Below, piece after piece: positions 17,707 through 24,953 of a DNA stretch of 49,350 nt (positions are counted from its first letter, which is position 1; each line of letters starts with the position of its first letter). Where the stretch lies: contig JACREZ010000036.1 of the NCBI GenBank assembly GCA_016212665.1, positions 1 to 49,350 of the forward strand. The letters run 5' to 3'. Below the pieces are notes generated by a model. The model was given only the letters and a program-made list of their open reading frames with translations. It did no database searches and was not told where the DNA came from. The stretch is from Ignavibacteriota bacterium. GTDB lineage: Bacteria; Bacteroidota; Ignavibacteria; UBA10030; SZUA-254. Made by a program: the position numbers and the translations under genes.

Positions 17707-18742
17707 GGCTTGCAAGATTAATTTTTAACGTGGCAGTAAAAACAAATTCGAATTGCTCAACCGAGAGACTGTAATCGGTATAGAGTAATTTGAGTTGGCG
17801 TCTCAAATTGGAAAGGCCGATGCTTTCTTTTACGCCAATTTCTTGTGGAAGTGATTCAGCAGAATTCTTCACAACAAATACTAATTGTCGCTGCCCCACC
17901 GAAAGATGAATATCCACAAACGGTCGAGTTCTTGTTTCAGATACACCATGTTTGAACGCATTTTCTACTAATGGAATTAGCAGAAGAGGTGGAAATGCTT
18001 GTTTCATATCTTCAATGTCGTAGTTGAAGTTAACATGTAAGGAATCATCGTAGCGTAATTTTTCAAGAGAAATATAATCACTGATAATTTTCAATTCCTG
18101 TTCTATAGCGATGAACTCTCCGCCTGTTTCGTATAACATGTAGCGTAATATTTTCGATAGACGGAGAATTGATTCCGGCGCCAGATCGGATTTATCTCTT
18201 GCCAATGAGTAAATGTTATTCAATGTGTTGAATAGAAAATGCGGATTCGTTTGCGACTTGAGGTAGTTCAATTCTGCTTCCTGCTTTTCAATTCGTAGTT
18301 GCTGTGCTGCCTCCTTTAATTTTCGATAATCATAAATGTGTTTTATAATCCCAAAAAAGAAGCCGGAGAAAATGCTATATGGAACATGATATTCCACTCC
18401 TTTGAACACCGAAGCGTGTGTTATTAATGGAAAATATAGATGTAGCCCGATTCCAAGCGTCCTCCATGCATACAATCCGAAAGAACATAACATCACATGA
18501 ACCCAGATAAGCACTAACCCTACAAGAATTCTTTTCCATGATACTTTGATATAAGGCAGAGAATATTCGAAAAAGATGAAATTAATAACAATAACATAAC
18601 TGATCAACCAAACATGATTCCACGCTCTCTCCAGAAAGGTTTCCGGATTGATTGATAAATCAATAAACAACCATAACAAATAGTAAGCGGCGCCGAGCCA
18701 CAAATACAATTGAAATCGTTTTCTGTCTATTGATATTTTCAT
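17699..18742 (-). CDS. LytS-type membrane sensor histidine kinase
   Basis: A 347-residue kinase with four hydrophobic helices in residues 11-135, a short coiled coil (about 140-162), the His_kinase phosphoacceptor motif QTNPHFLFNTLNNI (His168) and an ATPase domain with VENAFKHG (N box) and IGLSNLRRQL (G box). There is no periplasmic sensing domain, so the signal is probably sensed within or at the membrane. It pairs with the overlapping LytTR regulator and diverges from the rhodanese/YeeE operon. Confidence 0.93.
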   Translation of the reverse strand: MKISIDRKRFQLYLWLGAAYYLLWLFIDLSINPETFLERAWNHVWLISYVIVINFIFFEYSLPYIKVSWKRILVGLVLIWVHVMLCSFGLYAWRTLGIGLHLYFPLITHASVFKGVEYHVPYSIFSGFFFGIIKHIYDYRKLKEAAQQLRIEKQEAELNYLKSQTNPHFLFNTLNNIYSLARDKSDLAPESILRLSKILRYMLYETGGEFIAIEQELKIISDYISLEKLRYDDSLHVNFNYDIEDMKQAFPPLLLIPLVENAFKHGVSETRTRPFVDIHLSVGQRQLVFVVKNSAESLPQEIGVKESIGLSNLRRQLKLLYTDYSLSVEQFEFVFTATLKINLASHV

Positions 18743-18762
18743 TTTGTTTTGAGTTAATCCGA

Positions 18763-18839
18763 ATCGTTTATCTCTTCTATTAAATTTTTCAGTCTACATA
18801 ATCTCCTTCGCAGTCTACGAATAACCTATAATCGTCTAT
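18763..18839. promoter_or_regulatory. Direct repeats with 21-bp period, putative LytTR-regulator sites
   Basis: Three 9-mers, TCAGTCTAC (18789), GCAGTCTAC (18810) and ATCGTCTAT (18831), recur exactly every 21 bp. A fourth, ATCGTTTAT, is at 18763. They fit the LytTR/AgrA-type site pattern W-M-M-G-T-T-N-R-K at six to eight of nine positions, and the spacing is the characteristic two helical turns. They lie between the kinase gene and the sulfur operon. Binding is inferred from the pattern. Confidence 0.6.
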
Positions 18840-18873
18840 CACAAAAAAAGAAATCACCGTATAGTTACTATGA

Positions 18874-18893
18874 GTATTTCATAATTGAAATAC
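18874..18893. promoter_or_regulatory. Perfect 8+4+8 palindrome, putative operator
   Basis: GTATTTCA (18874-18881) and TGAAATAC (18886-18893) are perfectly complementary around TAAT. The site lies just upstream of the proposed -35 box of the rhodanese operon, the usual place for a dimeric activator. Its AT-richness makes chance possible. Confidence 0.5.
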
Positions 18894-18906
18894 ACTATTC
18901 GTCAAC

Positions 18907-18934
18907 TTGAAGAAAATTAACTCTTGAATATACC
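18907..18934 (+). promoter_or_regulatory. Putative promoter of the rhodanese/YeeE operon
   Basis: TTGAAG (18907-18912) and TATACC (18929-18934) are separated by 16 bases. Transcription would start near 18941, about 22 bases before the ATG at 18963. A ribosome site AAAGGA (18951-18956) follows. Confidence 0.45.
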
Positions 18935-18962
18935 AAAATTAACAAATAATAAAGGATTAAAC

Positions 18963-20609
18963 ATGTTGAAAATATTGAAGCATAGCCTCCTCATCGTGAT
19001 TGTAGTTTGTTTGCATCTACCGCTGAATCTGATTGCGCAAGATGGCTTCAACGGTAATCTTGTCACAGTCAGTTGGCTTGAGAAAAACCTGAAAAATACT
19101 GATATCGTGTTGCTCGACGCATCACCTGCACAGATTTACATGAAGAAGCACATTCCCGGTGCAATCAATTACGACATCTTTACGTATGGTGTTCAGGAAC
19201 TGCCCGTCGCTGAGATAGAAAAACGCTATCAGTCTTGGGGAATAAGCCCTGAAAAGAAAATTGTCATGTATGATCAGGGCGGCACGTACATGGCTACAAG
19301 ACTTTTTTTCTCACTCGAATATTATGGCTTCCCTGTAAACGAACTTTTCATCCTTGATGGAGGCCTCGCCAAGTGGGAAGAAGCAGGGCTACCGGTAACG
19401 AAAGATGCGACTCCATCGCCGACCAAAGGTACGTTCAAAATCAACAAGATCAATGATGATATAAAAGCAACCCTGACTGAATTCCTGAACGCATCGGGAG
19501 ATACTCGTAACAATGTTTTAGTGGATGCACTCGACGCAGGTTGGCATTTTGGAGGTCAACAGTTTTTTGACAGACCCGGTCATGTGCCCAATGCCATACT
19601 AATGCCGAGCGCCGACTTTTTCAAAGCGGATAAAACTTTCAAGTCTCCTGAAGAATTAATAAAGATGGTAAATTATTTTGGTTTAACACCAGAACAAAAT
19701 TTTTACACTCATTGCGGAGGTGGAATTGCGGCAAGTGGTCCGTACTTCGCACTTAAATTCATCATTGGCTACCCCAAGGTAAAACTGCACTCCGGTTCTC
19801 AGTTGGAATGGGTTTCTGACAAAAGAGAACTGCCGCTCTGGACGTACGACGCTCCGCATCTCATGCGAAATATTGACTGGCTCAAGAGTTGGGGCGGAAA
19901 AATGTTTAGAATGTACGGAATCTCACAAGTTAGTATGGTTGATGTGCGACCTGCTCAGGAATTCTATCAAGGTCATTTACCTTTTTCTCTAAACATTCCT
20001 GTAGATGAATTCAAAAACAATATGAACGCCCCCGAAAAACTTTCTAAAATACTGGGACCAGCCGGCGTAGATGCAACTCACGAGGCAGTGATTATTTCCG
20101 GAGCCGGATTGACGAAAGAATCTGCTCTCGCGTACGTGTTGTTGGAAAAACTTGGACAGAAAAAAGTTTCAATCTTTATTGACCCGCTTGAAAAAGGAAA
20201 AGAAACCGGCAATGCTCTTACAAAAGATACGACATCGGTAGGACCGAAAACAGGAGCCAATTTCTTATCCATTCCTCCAACGACTTACCCGGTCAGTTTC
20301 CGAAAAGATGTGATTATCAAAGACTCAAAAAGTACAGAAGGTCAATACCCAAAATTATTTATCGCATCAGGAAAAAATATTTCCGGCAAAATTAAAGATG
20401 GCAAGGTAGTTCACGTCCCATATACAGAACTTGTAAAAGATAACGGCATCCCGAAAAAAGCGAATGAAATCTGGGATATTCTATCAAAAGCCGGTGTGTC
20501 ACGATACGCGGAAATTATCTGCTTCTCTGATGATCCGGGTGAAGCGGCAGTCAATTATTTTATTCTCAAACTCATGGGCTTCCCTGACATAAAAGTCTTG
20601 ATAATGTAA
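18963..20609 (+). CDS. Exported multi-domain rhodanese-like sulfurtransferase
   Basis: The ATG at 18963 is chosen for its AAAGGA site and signal peptide (cleavage after LNLIAQ). The 548-residue protein holds four rhodanese folds: about 33-145, 165-293, 318-412 and 450-548. The first pair is arranged like a classical thiosulfate/mercaptopyruvate sulfurtransferase, with an inactive first domain (YDQGG, Asp104 at the catalytic position) and an active second domain (THCGGGIAASG, Cys251). Domain 3 has ISGAGLTKES without Cys; domain 4 has IICFSDDPGEAA with Cys520 roughly aligned. It probably moves sulfane sulfur in the periplasm and feeds the YeeE transporters encoded 2 bp downstream. Confidence 0.9.
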   Translation: MLKILKHSLLIVIVVCLHLPLNLIAQDGFNGNLVTVSWLEKNLKNTDIVLLDASPAQIYMKKHIPGAINYDIFTYGVQELPVAEIEKRYQSWGISPEKKIVMYDQGGTYMATRLFFSLEYYGFPVNELFILDGGLAKWEEAGLPVTKDATPSPTKGTFKINKINDDIKATLTEFLNASGDTRNNVLVDALDAGWHFGGQQFFDRPGHVPNAILMPSADFFKADKTFKSPEELIKMVNYFGLTPEQNFYTHCGGGIAASGPYFALKFIIGYPKVKLHSGSQLEWVSDKRELPLWTYDAPHLMRNIDWLKSWGGKMFRMYGISQVSMVDVRPAQEFYQGHLPFSLNIPVDEFKNNMNAPEKLSKILGPAGVDATHEAVIISGAGLTKESALAYVLLEKLGQKKVSIFIDPLEKGKETGNALTKDTTSVGPKTGANFLSIPPTTYPVSFRKDVIIKDSKSTEGQYPKLFIASGKNISGKIKDGKVVHVPYTELVKDNGIPKKANEIWDILSKAGVSRYAEIICFSDDPGEAAVNYFILKLMGFPDIKVLIM

Positions 20610-20611
20610 AA

Positions 20612-21130
20612 ATGCAAACTCCAAAACCATACCTCAATCCATTTCTTGCCGGCATCGGTCTTGGACTTGTTTTGCTTTCTGCATTTGTAGTTATGGGACG
20701 TGGGCTTGGAGCGTCGGGTGCGCTTAGTTCGGTCGTTACTTTCGGAGTCAATACGATTGCACCGGAACATGCACGTGCGAACACGTTCTACAAAGAATAT
20801 CTCAACACTACAAATGGAAATCCTCTGAATGACTGGCTTGTCTTTGAAATCGTTGGAGTTCTCATCGGCGGATTGATTTCCGGACTACTTTCGGGCAGAG
20901 TGAATCGGACTATTGATAAGGGTATTCGAGCAACAAACAGCACGAGATTTTTCTATGCTTTTTGCGGCGGTTTGTTAGTTGGTATTGGTTCTAAACTTGC
21001 CCGCGGTTGCACAAGCGGGCAAGCGTTGACTGGCGGTGCATTGCTGAGTGTCGGGAGTTGGGTTTTTATGTTGGCAGTTTTTGCAAGTGCATATGCGGTT
21101 GCTTATTTTTTTAAAAAGCAGTGGACATAA
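20612..21130 (+). CDS. YeeE/YedE-family membrane protein, first half-transporter
   Basis: A 172-residue protein with about four membrane helices and the family motif GIGSKLARGCTSGQALTGGA, with Cys133. In single-chain YeeE/TsuA thiosulfate importers this motif lies in one half and YCPGTC-type motifs in the other; here the halves are separate genes. It follows the rhodanese gene by 2 bp and precedes the second half by 4 bp. The likely substrate is thiosulfate or another sulfur species, by family analogy. Confidence 0.88.
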   Translation: MQTPKPYLNPFLAGIGLGLVLLSAFVVMGRGLGASGALSSVVTFGVNTIAPEHARANTFYKEYLNTTNGNPLNDWLVFEIVGVLIGGLISGLLSGRVNRTIDKGIRATNSTRFFYAFCGGLLVGIGSKLARGCTSGQALTGGALLSVGSWVFMLAVFASAYAVAYFFKKQWT

Positions 21131-21134
21131 CGAT

Positions 21135-21725
21135 ATGAATGCACCATTCTATCAACTCGGATTATTTGGAAACGATTCGGCTCTTTTTCTTGCAATCGTG
21201 ATAGGCATCGGATTCGGATTCTTCCTCGAGCAGGCAGGATTCGGCAGCAGCATAAAATTAGCACAGCAATTCTACTTACGCGATCTCACCGTTTTCAAAG
21301 TAATGTTCTCAGCAATCATTACTGCTATGCTCGGTCTCTTCTGGCTTTCATGGCTTGGATTCATTGACCTATCGTTGGTGAATATTTTACCGACATATCT
21401 TGTCCCGCAGTTAGTTGGCGGATTGCTGTTCGGTGTTGGATTCGTGATGGGAGGTTATTGCCCGGGAACGTGTTGCGTCGCGGCAGTAACAGGAAAAATA
21501 GATGGATGGATTCATCTCTTCGGAATGATGACAGGAATATTTCTTTTTGGAGAATTATTTCCGATTATGAGCGACTGGTATTCTTCTACATCAATGGGAG
21601 ATTTAACACTGCAACAAGTTTTCAATCTTTCACACGGCTCTGTTGTTCTCCTCATTGTTCTAATTGCACTTGCAGGATTTTACGGCGCTGAAAAACTCGA
21701 AGAGCGGTTTCGTTCAAAACAATAA
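21135..21725 (+). CDS. YeeE/YedE-family membrane protein, second half-transporter
   Basis: The ATG at 21135 lies 4 bp after the first half; the longer frame from 21048 would overlap that gene and is rejected. The 196-residue product has about five membrane helices and the motif FVMGGYCPGTCCVAAVTGK (Cys109, Cys113, Cys114). N-terminal FLEQAGFGSS is also typical of the family. With the preceding gene it should form the two-part sulfur-compound permease of this operon. Confidence 0.88.
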   Translation: MNAPFYQLGLFGNDSALFLAIVIGIGFGFFLEQAGFGSSIKLAQQFYLRDLTVFKVMFSAIITAMLGLFWLSWLGFIDLSLVNILPTYLVPQLVGGLLFGVGFVMGGYCPGTCCVAAVTGKIDGWIHLFGMMTGIFLFGELFPIMSDWYSSTSMGDLTLQQVFNLSHGSVVLLIVLIALAGFYGAEKLEERFRSKQ

Positions 21726-21738
21726 CATTTTGTCTATT

Positions 21739-22362
21739 ATGTCTCTTAATAAAATACTTGCCTCTGTTGCATTAACTCTGGCATTACTTGCGGCAATCAT
21801 CGGATTACCTAAACGAGACGACCCTCGCCTTGAAGAAATCGCTTTACTTATTCAATCCGAAGAAGACCACATCACTCCATTGGAACTTGCTGAACAAATA
21901 TTTTCAGGTAAGAAGATTCGTTTGATTGATATCCGGGATTCTGTTTCGCATTTCGAGGAACACATTCCCAAATCAGAATTGATGACCCTGCAACAACTTT
22001 TGAATAACGAAATGCAAAAGAATGAGTTAACGGTCATTTATTCAGAAGGTGGCATTCACGCCTCTCAGGCGTGGATGTTAATGAAAATGAAGGACTATGA
22101 TAGCATTTATACTCTATTGGGAGGATATAACGGCTGGAAAGAAACCATTTTGAATCCAAAATTACATGCTGGAAAAACCGAAGAAGAGAAAACAGAATTT
22201 GAACGTCGGAAAACGTTATGCCGGTTTTTTGGAGGAGAACCGATAATCATTACCGAGAAGATAATTCCCGAACAGAAACCCGTTCGTTCTAAACCCAAAC
22301 CGCCCCAGAAAATTCAACCCAAAAAATTAAAAGAGGAAGAAGACTTAAGATTTCAATGTTGA
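21739..22362 (+). CDS. Membrane-anchored rhodanese-like protein lacking the catalytic Cys
   Basis: The ATG at 21739 starts a 207-residue protein with an N-terminal membrane anchor (residues 5-23), so the rhodanese domain (about 45-137) faces the periplasm. The fold is clear (IRLIDIRDSVSHFEEHIP, LLGGYNGWKE), but the active-site loop reads VIYSEGGIHAS, with Ser102 where Cys is expected. The tail is Pro/Lys-rich (RSKPKPPQKIQPKK) and ends in Cys207. It ends the four-gene operon. A scaffold or sulfur-relay partner role is possible; enzyme activity is unlikely. Confidence 0.85.
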   Translation: MSLNKILASVALTLALLAAIIGLPKRDDPRLEEIALLIQSEEDHITPLELAEQIFSGKKIRLIDIRDSVSHFEEHIPKSELMTLQQLLNNEMQKNELTVIYSEGGIHASQAWMLMKMKDYDSIYTLLGGYNGWKETILNPKLHAGKTEEEKTEFERRKTLCRFFGGEPIIITEKIIPEQKPVRSKPKPPQKIQPKKLKEEEDLRFQC

Positions 22363-22510
22363 AACTATATTGAATTGCTCGATTTACTCAAGAGAGGAAC
22401 GAACCTGCCTACCCACCTCAAAACAAGGCAACCTTTTTCGGCGTTCTTGATTATACTTCTATGGAGAAAGAATGACTCACTTTGAATGAAGCATTACTAC
22501 TAAAATAATT

Positions 22511-22602
22511 GATACGAAATTCCTGTACCGCAACATCCAACAATGCCTGATGATAAGTATGCTGTTGAAAGCGCGTGGGGAGGAGATTACGCGAGACACT
22601 GA
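22511..22602 (+). pseudogene. Remnant of a cytochrome c 3' end (copy 1)
   Basis: The frame EIPVPQHPTMPDDK then YAVESAWGGDYARH and a stop matches the last 28 residues of the cytochrome gene ending at 16721, with four substitutions. DNA similarity starts near 22511 and reaches about 22616, past the stop. An in-frame TGA at 22510-22512 precedes it, so it cannot be a functional gene. It marks the right side of the sulfur cassette. Confidence 0.85.
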
Positions 22603-22634
22603 TTCTCTTTCCGGTTTACAGCTCATTTATCGTG

Positions 22635-22728
22635 CAGTCGGCTCTTTCGACCCGACTGATTTCTTCCTAAGGGATATATGTTCTTCGTGGCAAGCTGGGT
22701 CAGGTTGGAAAACCTGATCCCACACGAA
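22635..22728. repeat. Two small hairpins between the cytochrome remnants
   Basis: CAGTCGG (22635-22641) pairs with CCGACTG (22652-22658). TGGGTCAGGTT (22696-22706) pairs with AACCTGATCCCA (22711-22722) with one bulge, and outer arms TTCGTGG (22684) and CCACACGAA extend it. Neither is followed by a T-run. They look like members of dispersed palindromic families. The rest of 22363-22806 holds only the two cytochrome remnants. Confidence 0.5.
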
Positions 22729-22731
22729 ACA

Positions 22732-22791
22732 ATGCCTGAAGATAAACAATCAGTGGAAAGCGCATGGGGTGGAGATAACGCGAGACATTAA
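22732..22791 (+). pseudogene. Remnant of a cytochrome c 3' end (copy 2)
   Basis: MPEDKQSVESAWGGDNARH plus a stop matches the last 19 residues of the gene at 16119-16721 (MPDDKNAVESAWGGDYARH) in 14 positions. It is more diverged than copy 1 and ends in TAA, not TGA. No upstream cytochrome sequence remains apart from a short CACGAAA match at 22722. Confidence 0.8.
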
Positions 22792-22806
22792 TTTAATTCT
22801 GCATAC

Positions 22807-24906
22807 TTATTCCTTTCGAATAAAGGCAGGACGATCCGAAATATACGCAAACGCATGTTCACATTTTTTGACTATTTGCCCTCCACCGTCAAGATATTTT
22901 GAGCATGGACAGGTTCTATATTCACTATGGCAAATTGAACATTCTGAAGATGTAATAAAAAAAGAAGAGCAAATTGCCAATTTTTCTTCCTGAAGTGCAT
23001 AACCAAGATCGTCTTGTGTTGGATGAATCCTTAGTTCGTAAACTAATCCTTTTTTTTCTTTTGAATACAATACTTCGTATTCGGATGGTGGGAGAGGAGT
23101 TCTCTTTAGAAAAAAAATACCTGATGATTGATATATATCGGTTAGTTTTGGGCAATCAGAAATCGTTTTAAATTCAGAAGAAAGAAAATATGACATCTTA
23201 TCTGACCAATCCTGCAATGTTTCTAAATCGAAAGGGAGAAATGATAAGGGCGAGTTTAGCCAACTCAAAATATCAGCTACAGGTCCGACAAATGCAATTC
23301 GTAATTCCCTATCCGATAATGGTAAACCAAAAACAAACGATACAATTCGATCTTGATTTTTGCTCACAAATGCATTTATAAGTTGTCTAAAGGTATTAAG
23401 TAGTTTGTCTAAATTATTTTTTGTGTTATTGAACGGAATCTTGATCAAAGGAAAATCTGTATATAAATCCTCAAATGCTATAAAGTTAATAGAATCCTGC
23501 ACCTGTAGTAGAACATTATTACGTGCGCAAATTTTACGTAATTCAATAGTCTCTGTTGAAACGACTGTTAATGTTGTGTTGTCAACAGTAACAGTATCGG
23601 TGGGTACAATTTCCAAATATTCGGTTGGATGATTATCTAGATAATGAAAACTAACAGATACGCGAAAACCAGTTCCCTTTTTTATTGAATACGGAACATA
23701 CTTCAAAATGACATCAGAGGGATCCTCCTTTTCCAAAACTACTGGACGACCATCCTTTTCCTCTGGATTAATTCCAAAGTATTCTCCAATGAGATGATTA
23801 TCACGGAAATAATCGGAGATTAACCTTTTCCACTCTTCTATTCCTATAGGTATATCCAGTCGCCACAATTTTGTATATAATGTTTGCTTTCCTGCTTCAT
23901 TTATTTTCTTGTCCAATCTTAGAACCATTTCATCTTCATTGTACCCTCTAATGGCTCCATCAAGATGGATGATGTTTCGGGTTTTCTCATCAACTATTGA
24001 ATGTACATATCTACAACCGTAAAAGGATGAACCATCATCTTGCAAAACCGGACGATTCTTCAATTCTTCAATTTCCAAAATATGTTGACCATCCCTGGAT
24101 TGCCACCAGAATTCTGTTGATGATATAGAATGAAATAATCGTTCATACTTAGATGTTTCATGTCTCGTTACTCCAATTGGAATCGTCACGAGATCATTTG
24201 AAAATTTTGGACCCCACCAATATTCATGCTCTAAATGTTTTTGTTGTGTTGATGATAGCCCTACTAAATCAGAATCAAGTGCTATTGAACCATGGCTTTT
24301 ATATTTATCAATAACGGAAAAAAAAAGATCAAGAAATGCCGTGTTTAAAGTATTCAGCCTGGTATTAGATCTTCTATACCAAGGATGCGCAAATAAAAGG
24401 AGACCATTTTTTTCAAAGAGGCCTTGCCCCATATATTTTAATTCAGAGGTTGAAATAAGTGAATCTTTATCTGATAAATTGAAGAGTTCCGGAAAAACTT
24501 CCTTAGCAAGATTTTTTCGATAAAGAGTAACGCAGTTAGTTTCGAATGGAATCTCATTCCCCTGAAGATGCTCTTTAATCAGTTCATTAAGTTTATAAAC
24601 AAGATCAGGACTGCATATTTTATTAATATGTTCTGAGATATGTAGTCGTTGAGCAGTAATTACTGTTTCTATTTCAATGTCTGTTTCAGGTAAGATATTT
24701 AAACCTACAAGCCTTGTTAAGCCAGGTTCAAAGTAAACCATTGTCGGTCGCCCCCATCCTGCAAGACGTGTGATATCATGGCTAATATGCATTGGGATTC
24801 CACTATCCCACCTATCTGACAAAGCAGAAACTAAGCTTCCTGTTGAAAATTTTTGAAAATATAAATTAATGGAATCGGAGGTAAAGACGCAAAGCACTTC
24901 TTTCAT
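22807..24906 (-). CDS. Unknown 699-residue protein with a Cys/His-rich C-terminus
   Basis: I do not recognise this protein. It is intact, has no signal peptide or membrane helix, and is visibly AT-richer than its neighbours, with more AAA/ATT/TTA codons. The first 640 residues look like mixed alpha/beta soluble domains. The C-terminal 55 residues hold a cluster C646, C656, C659, H660, C666, C668, C682 and H684 (SSECSICHSEYRTCPC...KKCEH), which suggests one or two zinc sites. It sits alone between cytochrome remnants and comM, where the ancestral gene order was apparently broken. Horizontal acquisition is likely; a defence or regulatory role would be speculation. Confidence 0.8.
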   Translation of the reverse strand: MKEVLCVFTSDSINLYFQKFSTGSLVSALSDRWDSGIPMHISHDITRLAGWGRPTMVYFEPGLTRLVGLNILPETDIEIETVITAQRLHISEHINKICSPDLVYKLNELIKEHLQGNEIPFETNCVTLYRKNLAKEVFPELFNLSDKDSLISTSELKYMGQGLFEKNGLLLFAHPWYRRSNTRLNTLNTAFLDLFFSVIDKYKSHGSIALDSDLVGLSSTQQKHLEHEYWWGPKFSNDLVTIPIGVTRHETSKYERLFHSISSTEFWWQSRDGQHILEIEELKNRPVLQDDGSSFYGCRYVHSIVDEKTRNIIHLDGAIRGYNEDEMVLRLDKKINEAGKQTLYTKLWRLDIPIGIEEWKRLISDYFRDNHLIGEYFGINPEEKDGRPVVLEKEDPSDVILKYVPYSIKKGTGFRVSVSFHYLDNHPTEYLEIVPTDTVTVDNTTLTVVSTETIELRKICARNNVLLQVQDSINFIAFEDLYTDFPLIKIPFNNTKNNLDKLLNTFRQLINAFVSKNQDRIVSFVFGLPLSDRELRIAFVGPVADILSWLNSPLSFLPFDLETLQDWSDKMSYFLSSEFKTISDCPKLTDIYQSSGIFFLKRTPLPPSEYEVLYSKEKKGLVYELRIHPTQDDLGYALQEEKLAICSSFFITSSECSICHSEYRTCPCSKYLDGGGQIVKKCEHAFAYISDRPAFIRKE

Positions 24907-24953
24907 ATTCTTATAAATTCACATTCCTTATTTTACTTATAAAAATCAGCCAA

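Noticed and set aside
21048-21134. Longer N-terminus for the second YeeE half
   Set aside because: It would overlap the first half by 83 bases and adds a non-conserved segment; ATG 21135 gives the family start.
22930-22980. CSICH in the unknown 699-residue protein as a haem c site
   Set aside because: The protein has no signal peptide, and the motif is part of a larger Cys/His cluster more like a zinc site.
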